Origin: Sporosarcina ureae
Lineage (GTDB): Bacteria; Bacillota; Bacilli; Bacillales_A; Planococcaceae
Direction: 5' to 3'
DNA length: 64,000 nt
Assembly: GCF_002109325.1 (NCBI RefSeq)
Contig: NZ_CP015348.1
Coordinates: 1,305,001-1,369,000, forward strand
Below, piece by piece: positions 9,926 to 17,568 of the stretch. How positions within the stretch are numbered: position 1 is the stretch's first letter; every line of letters begins with the position of its first letter. The position numbers and the translations under genes were made by a program. The notes beneath the pieces are model-generated. The model saw only the letters and a program-made list of their open reading frames with translations, was not told the origin of the DNA and ran no database searches.

Positions 9926-11347
9926 TTATTTGCCCCCTTTCTGATCATAAAACCAGTCTCGGAAACGTGTATTTCCAACAGCCGGGAACTCCCGTAGATC
10001 CGTCCATTCCTTTAACGGACCGGGCCCTTTTGAGATGCGATCATTTTTAGTCAATGGCTTCATTGCAGTGGATGCAACTTTCGCACCCATCGAGTACAAC
10101 GGGTTTGAAGAAGCACCTATTCCAAACGCTTTCATCGCAAGTCTTTCCGATATTGGGGAGCGACCTTCTTCTTCTACAATGATACGGCGATGAGTATGAA
10201 GTAGTTCGTGAAGAGGGATTTTCACTGGACAAGCATCTGTGCACGCTCCACATAATGTAGAAGCGAACGGCAACTCCTTGAAGTCATCGTATCCTCCAAG
10301 CAATGGAGATAGTACCGCACCGATCGGACCAGAATAGATGGAGCCGTAAGAGTGTCCGCCAATATGCCGGTAGACAGGGCATACGTTAACACATGCAGCA
10401 CAACGGATACATTGCAGTACGGACTGGAATTCCGTTCCTAATATTTCAGAACGTCCGTTATCGACTATCACTAAGTGAAACTCTTCAGGTCCATCTATAT
10501 CTCCTTCATCGCGAGGACCTGTTAATGCCGTTACATAACTTGTTAATTTTTGTCCTACTGCACTTCGTGTCAATAAACTAACTAGCACTTCGAATTCTTC
10601 AAAGGAAGGTACTACCCGTTCCATCCCCATGACGGTAATTTGGGTTTTTGGCAACGCGGATACAAGTCGCGCATTGCCTTCATTGGTTACAAGACTAATA
10701 GAGCCAGTTTCAGCTATAGCAAAGTTGCATCCTGTAATACCGATATCCGCATCTAGAAATTCCTGACGCAGTTTTTCCCGTGCATGCAAAGCTAATTCTT
10801 CGGGTTTGGATGTATTATGATAATCTAATTTCTCCGCGAACACTTCGCGGATTTGTTCTCTGTTTTTATGAAGAGCTGGTGCTACGATGTGGGACGGTGG
10901 GTCATGGTCGTCTACTTGTAGAATATACTCGCCTAAATCCGTCTCGATTACTTCACATCCAGCTTCTTCTAAAACAGCATTCAAATTAATCTCTTCCGTT
11001 ACCATAGATTTTGACTTCACAACTTTTTTGCCATCTTTTTCTTTGATAACATTACGAACATAGTTACTCGCTTCTTCAGCGGTTTTGGCAAAGAAGACAT
11101 GGCCGCCACGCTCTGCTACATTTTCACTTAGCTGGTATAAATAAAAGTCTAGATTTTCTAGAACATGCTGACGAATTTCTTCTCCATGCGAACGCCATTC
11201 TTCCCAACTGCCCAATTCTTCAGCGGCATCCAATCGTCTACCATGCAAACGCTCCTGAGCACTTGCCACTGCTTGTCTCATAAAATCGTCTGCTATATTG
11301 TCTTTTGTTCGATCCGTAAAATTTTTCTTGCTGAATTTCATCGACAT
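9926..11347 (-). CDS. lutB: Lactate utilization iron-sulfur protein B
   Basis: LutB has an N-terminal LUD domain (about residues 60-300) followed by two ferredoxin-type clusters, [16 protein letters not shown] and [13 protein letters not shown]. It is the Fe-S electron carrier subunit of the L-lactate oxidation system. The ATG at 11347 follows GAGGTGA by about 5 bases; a GTG 9 bases upstream overlaps that site and is less likely. Length about 473 residues, as in Bacillus. It lies 20 bases downstream of lutA. Confidence 0.94.
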   Translation of the reverse strand: MSMKFSKKNFTDRTKDNIADDFMRQAVASAQERLHGRRLDAAEELGSWEEWRSHGEEIRQHVLENLDFYLYQLSENVAERGGHVFFAKTAEEASNYVRNVIKEKDGKKVVKSKSMVTEEINLNAVLEEAGCEVIETDLGEYILQVDDHDPPSHIVAPALHKNREQIREVFAEKLDYHNTSKPEELALHAREKLRQEFLDADIGITGCNFAIAETGSISLVTNEGNARLVSALPKTQITVMGMERVVPSFEEFEVLVSLLTRSAVGQKLTSYVTALTGPRDEGDIDGPEEFHLVIVDNGRSEILGTEFQSVLQCIRCAACVNVCPVYRHIGGHSYGSIYSGPIGAVLSPLLGGYDDFKELPFASTLCGACTDACPVKIPLHELLHTHRRIIVEEEGRSPISERLAMKAFGIGASSNPLYSMGAKVASTAMKPLTKNDRISKGPGPLKEWTDLREFPAVGNTRFRDWFYDQKGGK

Positions 11348-11367
11348 ACTTATCACCTCACTTTTAT

Positions 11368-12087
11368 TTACTCGTGGCTATTTAATACTTGTGCGATGTG
11401 CATTACACGGATCGGCTTACCGACCCGTTCTGCACGCCCTCCAATATTCATCAGGCAACCACAGTCCGCTCCAATTAAATAATCTGCTTCTGTCGCCATG
11501 GCACTATTGACTTTCTCATCTACCATTTGTTCCGAAATATCTCCCATCTTGACGGAGAACGTCCCACCGAAACCACAGCAATTATGCGCGTTTGGTAGCG
11601 GGATCATTTCGAGACCTTCCACCTGATCCAATAGTTTTCTAGGTTCTTCACTGGCACCTAGTAATCTCGTCATATGGCAAGAGGGATGATAAGTCGCTTT
11701 TCCTGTCAATTTTGCTCCTACATTTTCGACTTGCAAAACATTCACAAGAAACTGTGTGAATTCATACGTTTTATCCGCTAGCTTCTGTGCTCGTGGTAAC
11801 CAATTCGGATCGTCTTTAAATACGTCCGGGTACAATTTAAACATTGTCGCACATGATCCAGAAGGTGTAACTACGTATTCAGCGTCCTCAAACGTCTTAA
11901 TCATATTCTTCATAGCTGACTTTGAACTTTCAACATATCCACTGTTATAGGCAGGTTGTCCGCAACATACCTGTCCTTTGGGAAATGACAACTCACAGCC
12001 TTGTCTCTCCAATACTTCCACCATGTCTTTGCCTGCGTCTGCATAAAACATATCAACCAAACATGTTATAAATAAGCTAACCTTCAT
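11368..12087 (-). CDS. lutA: Lactate utilization protein A (CCG domains)
   Basis: LutA contains two cysteine-rich CCG domains of the type that bind unusual Fe-S clusters or quinone-linked centres. The motifs are [11 protein letters not shown] in the first half and [13 protein letters not shown] with [12 protein letters not shown] in the second. The ATG at 12087 follows GAGGTG; the GTG 9 bases upstream lies within the ribosome binding site. It is the first gene of lutABC, which lets the cell grow on L-lactate. Confidence 0.94.
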   Translation of the reverse strand: MKVSLFITCLVDMFYADAGKDMVEVLERQGCELSFPKGQVCCGQPAYNSGYVESSKSAMKNMIKTFEDAEYVVTPSGSCATMFKLYPDVFKDDPNWLPRAQKLADKTYEFTQFLVNVLQVENVGAKLTGKATYHPSCHMTRLLGASEEPRKLLDQVEGLEMIPLPNAHNCCGFGGTFSVKMGDISEQMVDEKVNSAMATEADYLIGADCGCLMNIGGRAERVGKPIRVMHIAQVLNSHE

Positions 12088-12124
12088 CCCTTTCACCTCT
12101 TCGCAATATCTTTATAGTCAACAG

Positions 12125-12137
12125 GTCATCAGATGAC
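12125..12137. promoter_or_regulatory. Likely LutR operator in front of lutA
   Basis: GTCATC-A-GATGAC is a perfect 13-base inverted repeat, 38 bases upstream of the lutA start and downstream of a -10-like TATGCT on the minus strand. FadR-type GntR regulators bind short palindromes like this, and lutR is the adjacent gene. The assignment is inference from form and position. Confidence 0.55.
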
Positions 12138-12200
12138 TAACTTTTTACATAGCATACTATACTTATCCTTCCATTAACAGAGCATTCATTCATTATTATT

Positions 12201-12230
12201 AAAAAATTCACTCAACGTATAGTGAGTGAA
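12201..12230 (-). terminator. Terminator of lutR
   Basis: TTCACTCA and TGAGTGAA form a perfect 8-bp stem with an 8-base loop, followed on the minus strand by TTTTTT. It separates lutR from lutABC, so lutABC has its own promoter. Confidence 0.82.
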
Positions 12231-12235
12231 CAGTG

Positions 12236-12958
12236 TTATTCATGTACCGACTGCCAATATGTCGTTAACACAGACTCTACATTCAACAAGTGGGCTTGCA
12301 TGGTACTAGCCGCTTTTTCTGGTTGCTGTGATTGAATAGCTAAAAAGATCGCCTCATGTTCATCGTGTAAACGCTCTACTGTTGCTGTTTCTGTGTAGAG
12401 ACAAATGCGACGCGTCTCTCTCATCGATTCACTCATCAACTCGGCTACTTGACTTAATAAGTTTAGCAATAACGGATTTTTTGTTGCTCCTGCGATGGCA
12501 AAATGAAAGTCCAGATCCGCTTTTTCTCCCAGTAGAATATCTCCGGCATGCTCCTTCATTTCATGAAGCGCCGTTTCCATTTTCTCCAAATCATCTGCTG
12601 TACGTGATTCCGCTGCATTCGCCGCCGCTCCGGTCTCCACTATTTTTCTTACAGCCAATAAGTGTTGAATATCCTGTTGATTCATAAGCATGGCACTTTG
12701 CAGAGGAAAGATTAGATCGACAGAAGAGAACTCCTTGACGTATGTACCCTCTCCCTGACGCATTTCAATCAGTCCTCTAGCACGTAATGTAGATAAGGCT
12801 TCACGGATTGTAGATCTGCCAACGGTAAAGTTTTCAGCCAGTTGCTGTACAGAGTCCAATTTGTCACCCGGTTTTAACTCTCCCGACTGTATAGAGTTCA
12901 ATAAACTATCTGCTACTTCTTCATATATTTTCTTTGGTTTAATTTGCTTATATTTCAT
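12236..12958 (-). CDS. lutR: GntR/FadR-family lactate-responsive repressor
   Basis: The N-terminal winged helix (GRSTIREALSTLRARGLIE) is followed by an FCD ligand-binding domain with conserved histidines and LDFHFAIA and MHAHL-like blocks. In Bacillus LutR represses lutABC until lactate is present. The sequence begins MKYKQIKPKKIYEEVADSLL, like Bacillus LutR, which favours the ATG at 12958 over the GTG at 12967 that overlaps the ogt stop. The adjacent lutABC and the palindrome at 12125 support the role. Confidence 0.88.
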   Translation of the reverse strand: MKYKQIKPKKIYEEVADSLLNSIQSGELKPGDKLDSVQQLAENFTVGRSTIREALSTLRARGLIEMRQGEGTYVKEFSSVDLIFPLQSAMLMNQQDIQHLLAVRKIVETGAAANAAESRTADDLEKMETALHEMKEHAGDILLGEKADLDFHFAIAGATKNPLLLNLLSQVAELMSESMRETRRICLYTETATVERLHDEHEAIFLAIQSQQPEKAASTMQAHLLNVESVLTTYWQSVHE

Positions 12959-12963
12959 CTTGC

Positions 12964-13491
12964 TCACTCCGTCCTATCACTAACCCAGCTTGTCTTCTCT
13001 AATTGTAATAAACTTTGCTTACAATCCTTGCCATCGCGGTAGCCTGATAAACTTCCGTCTTTTGCAATAACACGGTGACAGGGTACTACAATCAACACGG
13101 GGTTTTTACCTATTGCAGATGCCACCGCACGAACAGAAGATACATTTCCTATACGTTCTGCTATATTTGAATATGTGCGAGTTTCCCCATACGGTATTTG
13201 TTGAAGGGCTTGCCATACTTGTTGCTGAAATAGTGTCCCTTTTAAATCGAGGGAAACCGTTGGGAAGTTCGTTATTGTACCTGATAAGTACTTTTTCAAC
13301 TCACTTATATAGACTGTTAACTTCGTTTTGTCTTCTATTAATCCTTCCGTATCAGAGCGTTTCAACCATTCCTTTAATCGCTCTACACTATCGTCAGCCA
13401 TTCCGACATAGCACAGTCCCTTTTCCGTAGCTGCCAGTGTCACTAGCCATTCATTAAATTCAAATTGTGTCCAATATACCAAAATGTTCAC
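12964..13491 (-). CDS. ogt: Methylated-DNA-protein-cysteine methyltransferase
   Basis: This suicide repair enzyme removes O6-alkyl groups from guanine onto its own cysteine. The active-site PCHRVI motif is near residue 145, preceded by the DNA-binding helix block (TRTYSNIAERIGN, SVRAVASAIGKNP). Its 175 residues match Ogt-type proteins. The stop touches the lutR start region, so ogt and lutR may be cotranscribed, and ogt lies 6 bases after the SMR pair. Confidence 0.92.
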   Translation of the reverse strand: MNILVYWTQFEFNEWLVTLAATEKGLCYVGMADDSVERLKEWLKRSDTEGLIEDKTKLTVYISELKKYLSGTITNFPTVSLDLKGTLFQQQVWQALQQIPYGETRTYSNIAERIGNVSSVRAVASAIGKNPVLIVVPCHRVIAKDGSLSGYRDGKDCKQSLLQLEKTSWVSDRTE

Positions 13492-13497
13492 TCTCCT

Positions 13498-13812
13498 TCA
13501 TCCGAATAGTTTTAAGCCCACAGCCCCTAGAATAATGAGCGAAAGAAAGAAAAGACGTTTGAGGCTGGCGGATTCTTTGAAAATCAATATTCCCATCAAC
13601 ACGGCTCCAGCTGCTCCAAATCCTGTCCAAACCGCATAAGCTGTACTCATCTGAATTTCTCTCATCGCAAGTGACAAGAAAATAAAGCCGAAGCCAAATA
13701 CCCCTACAATGAGAAATAATCGTTTAATGGAACGCTTTTGCAAGTAATAATTGATACTCATTACACCGAAAATTTCACCGAGACTGGCAATAGCTAAATA
13801 CACCCATGCCAT
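13498..13812 (-). CDS. SMR-family efflux transporter subunit
   Basis: This 104-residue small multidrug resistance protein has four membrane helices and the conserved YAVWTGFGAAGAVL motif; the membrane Glu of helix 1 lies in SLGEIFGV. It follows a second SMR gene by 2 bases. Paired SMR subunits (as in EbrAB or YkkCD) usually work as antiparallel heterodimers exporting cationic drugs or guanidinium. No guanidine riboswitch was seen upstream, so the substrate is open. Confidence 0.88.
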   Translation of the reverse strand: MAWVYLAIASLGEIFGVMSINYYLQKRSIKRLFLIVGVFGFGFIFLSLAMREIQMSTAYAVWTGFGAAGAVLMGILIFKESASLKRLFFLSLIILGAVGLKLFG

Positions 13813-13814
13813 TA

Positions 13815-14153
13815 TCAGCCACCTCCTTCTGCATCCACCTGATCATCGTCCGTTGTAAGCTTAATGCCAACTACGCCAATGACAATCAAACCGATGAACG
13901 ATAGCGTAACCCATGTGAACGCTGCATGAAAGACGAATATATCCACTAATAGGATAGCGGCGGCGCCGGATCCTGTAAAGACTGCATACACCGTACCCGA
14001 AGGCAATTTTTCACAAGCCTTAATAATGAAATAAAAACTAAAGATAATGGCCACACCGGTTCCAGTCCATTGGAGTACTGTGTCAGAGTACCGAAGACCG
14101 ACTACCCAGAGGATTTCTATAACTGCCGCCAATGCGACGTAACTCCAAGCCAT
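13815..14153 (-). CDS. SMR-family efflux transporter subunit, partner of the downstream SMR
   Basis: This four-helix SMR protein of 112 residues has the conserved YAVFTGSGAAAILL motif and the helix-1 Glu in AAVIEILWVVGLRYSD. The ATG at 14153 follows GGGGGGAG by about 8 bases; a longer start inside the leader is less likely. It ends in a short acidic tail (TTDDDQVDAEGGG). It forms a two-gene unit with the next SMR gene and is divergent from metI. Confidence 0.87.
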   Translation of the reverse strand: MAWSYVALAAVIEILWVVGLRYSDTVLQWTGTGVAIIFSFYFIIKACEKLPSGTVYAVFTGSGAAAILLVDIFVFHAAFTWVTLSFIGLIVIGVVGIKLTTDDDQVDAEGGG

Positions 14154-14247
14154 AAGGAAGACTCCCCCCATCGTGATGCGTATCTAGTAAGTATAGCAAA
14201 TATTTTACTGAAACAAAAAAATCATCTGATCGCACTTTAAAGGAAGC

Positions 14248-14276
14248 TTGCATCTAGTATATCTGCATGATAGAAT
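14248..14276 (+). promoter_or_regulatory. Sigma-A-type promoter of metI
   Basis: TTGCAT and TAGAAT are separated by 17 bases, about 30 bases upstream of the SAM riboswitch. The spacing and position fit a vegetative promoter for metI. Confidence 0.6.
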
Positions 14277-14307
14277 AAATTCGTCAACAGTTTTGCCTAT
14301 ATTGCGA

Positions 14308-14416
14308 ATATTCTTATCGAGAGAGACGGAGGGATAGGCCCAGAGATGTCTCAGCAACCAGCCACAGGCACGGTGCTAAATCCAAGGGTGACAATCACCT
14401 TGAAGATGAGAATATT
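14308..14416 (+). promoter_or_regulatory. SAM-I (S-box) riboswitch
   Basis: The S-box core is clear: CTTATCGAGAGAGACGGAGG, GGCCC, CAGCAACC, GGTGCTAAATCCA and a closing GATGAGAATAT that pairs with ATATTCTTATC to make P1. S-box leaders switch off methionine genes when S-adenosylmethionine is plentiful. It precedes metI. Confidence 0.96.
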
Positions 14417-14429
14417 GTATACACTTGTA

Positions 14430-14478
14430 TGTTCGAGGGCCTATTCGAAAAGAAGAGGTTCTTTTTTATTTTTTCTAG
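14430..14478 (+). terminator. Expression-platform terminator of the S-box leader
   Basis: GAGGGCCT can pair with AGGTTCTT, including G-U pairs, followed by TTTTTTATTTTTT just upstream of the metI ribosome binding site. The stem is modest; the T-rich tract is clear. Confidence 0.6.
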
Positions 14479-14492
14479 GGGGATGGATATTC

Positions 14493-15623
14493 ATGACAAA
14501 CAACGGATTAGAAACAAGACTAGTACAACTTGGCAACCATAGCGATGAGAAAACCGGCGCAGTCAACACACCAATTTACTTGTCAACAGCTTATCATCAT
14601 CAAGGACTAGGCAAGTCAACAGGGTATGATTACACACGCACAAAAAATCCAACACGTTCTGTTTTAGAAGAAGGAATTGCAAACTTGGAATCAGGAGATC
14701 AAGGATTCGCATGTAGCTCTGGGATGGCTGCCATTCAACTAATATTATCTTTATTTAAGGCTGGTTCAGAATTATTGGCGCCTGAAGACTTATACGGCGG
14801 CACGTATCGCTTATTTAATCAATATGAAGAAATGTATAATGTGAAGACTCGTTACCTTTCGTTCAATGATGTAGCAGAAGTCGAGCAAGCGATTACGGAT
14901 CAAACAAAAGCGATTTTCCTAGAAACACCTACGAACCCGCTAATGCAAAATATAACAATCCGTACGTATGCGGAATTGGCTCAAAAGCATAATGTATTGT
15001 TGATCGTCGACAACACATTCTTGACACCTTATTTCCAGCGCCCAATCGAAGAAGGCGCAGATATTGTCATCCATAGTGCAACAAAATATATCGGTGGACA
15101 TAATGATGTGCTAGCAGGTCTTGTCGTCGCTAAGGGTGAAGAGTTATGTGAACGGTTATTTACAAACCACAATGCAATCGGTGCTACATTGTCCCCTCTT
15201 GATTCATGGCTTGTTGTACGCGGTTTAAAGACACTGCACTTACGCATGAAACAACATGACGCAAATGCAAAGGCGATGGTATCATATTTAGAACAAGAAC
15301 CTCTTATTGTAGATGTGCTCTACGCAGGAATCGGTGGTATGTTGTCATTCCGAGTGCAGAACAGTGAGTGGGTTGGACCATTCCTAGAGAGTATGAATCT
15401 AATTTCATTTGCGGAGAGTTTAGGAGGAGTCGAAAGCTTCATCACGTATCCAACTACGCAGACGCATATGGATATTCCATTGGAAGAACGTAATCGTCGC
15501 GGAGTAGATGACCGACTGCTGCGTTTCTCAGTAGGCGTGGAAGACGTGGAAGATTTAATTGCAGATGTGAAACAAGCACTTTACGCTGCAAAAGAGGTAG
15601 TAGAAGGTGTCAAAGTACAATAA
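14493..15623 (+). CDS. metI: Cystathionine gamma-synthase / O-acetylhomoserine thiolyase
   Basis: This PLP enzyme of the Cys/Met metabolism family joins cysteine or sulfide to an activated homoserine in methionine synthesis. The PLP lysine lies in HSATKYIGGHND; other blocks are YDYTRTKNPTR, FACSSGMAAI and ETPTNPL. The ATG at 14493 follows AGGGGGATG and gives 376 residues, the MetI length. It is controlled by the SAM riboswitch. Unlike Bacillus, no metC follows; a terminator closes the unit. Confidence 0.92.
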   Translation: MTNNGLETRLVQLGNHSDEKTGAVNTPIYLSTAYHHQGLGKSTGYDYTRTKNPTRSVLEEGIANLESGDQGFACSSGMAAIQLILSLFKAGSELLAPEDLYGGTYRLFNQYEEMYNVKTRYLSFNDVAEVEQAITDQTKAIFLETPTNPLMQNITIRTYAELAQKHNVLLIVDNTFLTPYFQRPIEEGADIVIHSATKYIGGHNDVLAGLVVAKGEELCERLFTNHNAIGATLSPLDSWLVVRGLKTLHLRMKQHDANAKAMVSYLEQEPLIVDVLYAGIGGMLSFRVQNSEWVGPFLESMNLISFAESLGGVESFITYPTTQTHMDIPLEERNRRGVDDRLLRFSVGVEDVEDLIADVKQALYAAKEVVEGVKVQ

Positions 15624-15632
15624 TGTATGACC

Positions 15633-15678
15633 AACAGCTTAAACAGTCAATTTCATTTTGACGGTTCAAGCTGTTTTT
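15633..15678 (+). terminator. Terminator of metI
   Basis: AACAGCTTAAACAGTCAA pairs with TTGACGGTTCAAGCTGTT with two mismatches around a short loop, ending in TTTTT. Confidence 0.9.
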
Positions 15679-15770
15679 GATTTGATCGAAATAAAACGAA
15701 TAACTTCATTAGTTAGACGTTAAAGTATATAACAGAATGAGAAATACGAATACAATTGGAGGCGGCTTTA

Positions 15771-16532
15771 ATGAAACGATTAGAAAATAAAGTAGCAGTA
15801 GTAACAGGTGCCGGATCTGGTATTGGACGAGAAATCGCTGAACTATATGCCCGTGAAGGTGCAAAACTGATCATTGCAGATATGAATATGGAAGGTGCAG
15901 AAGAAACTGTCCAGACTATCATAAGTGCAGGCGGTGAGGCTCTTGCGGTTAAAACAAACGTTACCATTGAAGAAGATGTACAAAACATGATTGATACAGC
16001 TGTTGAGCAATTCGGCACACTGGATATTCTAGTAAACAATGCGGGGATCATGGACAATATGTACTCTGCTGCTACAGTAACTGATGATGTATGGGACAAA
16101 GTTTTGGCAATCAACACAACAGGAGTAATGCGGGCAACTCGTAAAGCACTAGCTATATTCGAAGAGAAAAAAGCAGGTGTTATCGTTAATATGGCATCTA
16201 TTTCAGCGGTCACTGGCGGACGTGGCGGTCTCGCATATACGGCGTCAAAACACGCAGTTGCAGGTATGACAAAAAGTGTCGCCTCTCAATTTGGCCCATT
16301 AAACATACGCTGTAATGCAATTGCTCCCGCACAAATACCGACCAACATTACAAACAGTTTAGTTCAACCTGATGAATTCGGTATGAAGCAAGCATTAAGA
16401 GGTGTAAATATGATGAGTCGTCCTGGAACGAAGGAAGAAATCGCTAATATTGCGCTATTCCTAGCTTCAGATGAATCCTCTTATGTCAACGGTGTCGTAA
16501 TGGAAGCTGACAACGGTTGGTCTGCATATTAA
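15771..16532 (+). CDS. Short-chain dehydrogenase/reductase
   Basis: This classical SDR of 253 residues has the nucleotide-binding TGAGSGIG near residue 13, the NNAG motif, a catalytic Ser in NMASIS and YTASK with the catalytic Tyr and Lys. The Asp in LIIADMN at the end of strand 2 suggests a preference for NAD(H). The ATG follows GGAGGCGG by 5-6 bases. The substrate cannot be told from sequence. It is a single-gene unit between two terminators. Confidence 0.88.
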   Translation: MKRLENKVAVVTGAGSGIGREIAELYAREGAKLIIADMNMEGAEETVQTIISAGGEALAVKTNVTIEEDVQNMIDTAVEQFGTLDILVNNAGIMDNMYSAATVTDDVWDKVLAINTTGVMRATRKALAIFEEKKAGVIVNMASISAVTGGRGGLAYTASKHAVAGMTKSVASQFGPLNIRCNAIAPAQIPTNITNSLVQPDEFGMKQALRGVNMMSRPGTKEEIANIALFLASDESSYVNGVVMEADNGWSAY

Positions 16533-16555
16533 AATATCATTATCTACTTACATGC

Positions 16556-16587
16556 AAAAAAGCATCCAAAGTTTGGATGCTTTTTCT
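16556..16587. terminator. Bidirectional terminator
   Basis: AAAAAGCATCCAAA and TTTGGATGCTTTTT form a stem with T-runs on both strands between convergent genes. Confidence 0.9.
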
Positions 16588-16590
16588 TTA

Positions 16591-16773
16591 TTAATGAACT
16601 TGTTGCCACTTTTTCTTTTCACTTGAATAGACGACCGCTGCCGGTGCTGCTATAAACGCAAGTGCGGCCATTCCCGCGAACATCCCAGCGAACTCTTTAC
16701 TGCCAAATGAAAATCCCGCTACTGCACCTAATATAATTCCTGCAATTACCGCTGACGCAACAATCTTATACAT
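16591..16773 (-). CDS. Small two-helix membrane protein, possibly Fur-family regulated
   Basis: A 60-residue protein with two hydrophobic, glycine/alanine-rich helices (IVASAVIAGIILGAVAGF and MFAGMAALAFIAAPAAVVY) and a short basic tail. I do not recognise the family. The ATG at 16773 was chosen because GGTCGGGG lies upstream; an earlier in-frame ATG (MNQRDD) has no clear ribosome binding site. Its promoter overlaps Fur-like boxes, suggesting metal or peroxide control. Confidence 0.6.
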   Translation of the reverse strand: MYKIVASAVIAGIILGAVAGFSFGSKEFAGMFAGMAALAFIAAPAAVVYSSEKKKWQQVH

Positions 16774-16835
16774 AGTAGATCCCCGACCTTTCAATTGTAA
16801 GACGCGATCGTCTCTCTGATTCATTCGTTGCTTTT

Positions 16836-16888
16836 AGCATACTCTCATTGAGAACCTTTTTCAAGTACAATTGAGAATCTTTTTCAAC
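16836..16888 (-). promoter_or_regulatory. Promoter with two tandem Fur/PerR-like boxes
   Basis: On the minus strand TTGAAA and TATGCT are spaced by 17 bases. Two near-identical 17-base units, TTGAGAACCTTTTTCAA and TTGAGAATCTTTTTCAA (plus-strand sense), start 23 bases apart. The second contains TGAGAAT-C-TTTTTCA, 12 of 14 positions of the 7-1-7 Fur consensus TGATAATNATTATCA. The first overlaps the -35 and spacer, a repressing position. Confidence 0.5.
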
Positions 16889-16937
16889 TAATAATAAATT
16901 ATACTGTTAGTGTATGTTGGTGCGGTAATTTAAAGTA

Positions 16938-16974
16938 CAAAAAAACCGTCAAGGCACATTACGCCCTGACGGTT
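16938..16974 (-). terminator. Terminator of the yfkM-like gene
   Basis: AACCGTCAAGG and CCCTGACGGTT flank a 9-base loop; the minus strand then has TTTTTTT. Confidence 0.87.
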
Positions 16975-16984
16975 GAACTAGTGT

Positions 16985-17500
16985 TTATTTTTCTAGTATT
17001 TTTAGTGACTCGCGATTAAATGCCGGTATATCATCTGGTGTACGGCTTGTTACGAGTTGGTTCTGGCAGACGACGACTTCTTTGTCAGCATACTTTGCAC
17101 CCGCATATTCCATATCTACGCGAATAGATGTATAACCTGTTGCATCGCGTCCTTCAAGTGCTTTTGCCGTAATAAGCAATTGCGGTCCATGACAGATTGC
17201 GAATACCGGTTTATCTGCATCCATGAATTCTTTAACGAACTTCACGAAACGATCATCTGCACGTAAAATATCCGGTGAGAACCCACCAGGGATAAATAAT
17301 GCATCATAATCCGATGATTTAGCATCATCAATCGCTTTATCGATTTTCACTTTTGTGTTTTCCTTCATACCGGTGACTTCTGATCCTGCTTCCGCACCGA
17401 TCACTTCTACTTCATGGCCAGCTTCCTTATACGCTTTCGCCGGTTTCATGTATTCCGAGTCTTCAAACATATCTCCTAGTACTGTTGCAATTTTAGCCAT
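16985..17500 (-). CDS. yfkM: DJ-1/PfpI family general stress protein (YfkM-like)
   Basis: This 171-residue DJ-1/PfpI protein has the nucleophile elbow AICHGPQLL, with the upstream Glu in the LGDMFEDSEY segment and the FIPGGFSPD loop. Members act as glyoxalase/deglycase-type or chaperone-like stress proteins. The C-terminal TSRTPDDIPAFNRESL is as in Bacillus YfkM, a sigma-B protein. A sigma-B-like promoter is present upstream. The ATG at 17500 has AAGGAG 11 bases upstream, a slightly long gap. Confidence 0.88.
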   Translation of the reverse strand: MAKIATVLGDMFEDSEYMKPAKAYKEAGHEVEVIGAEAGSEVTGMKENTKVKIDKAIDDAKSSDYDALFIPGGFSPDILRADDRFVKFVKEFMDADKPVFAICHGPQLLITAKALEGRDATGYTSIRVDMEYAGAKYADKEVVVCQNQLVTSRTPDDIPAFNRESLKILEK

Positions 17501-17537
17501 AATGCTTAACACTCCTTATGTGATGTTCTGCATATAC

Positions 17538-17564
17538 TATTCCACCACTATAAAGAGTCTAAAC
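17538..17564 (-). promoter_or_regulatory. Possible sigma-B promoter of the yfkM-like gene
   Basis: On the minus strand GTTTAG, 15 bases, then GGAATA, close to the sigma-B pattern GTTTAA-N12-15-GGGTAT, about 40 bases upstream of the start. Bacillus yfkM is sigma-B dependent. Confidence 0.4.
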
Positions 17565-17568
17565 ATCG

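Noticed and set aside
14154..14247. Guanidine (ykkC-type) riboswitch ahead of the SMR pair
   Set aside because: I looked for the conserved guanidine-I blocks upstream of 14153 and found none.
14346..14492. Extension of MetI through the riboswitch leader
   Set aside because: The extra codons lie inside the SAM riboswitch and terminator. The ATG at 14493 with AGGGGG upstream is the real start.
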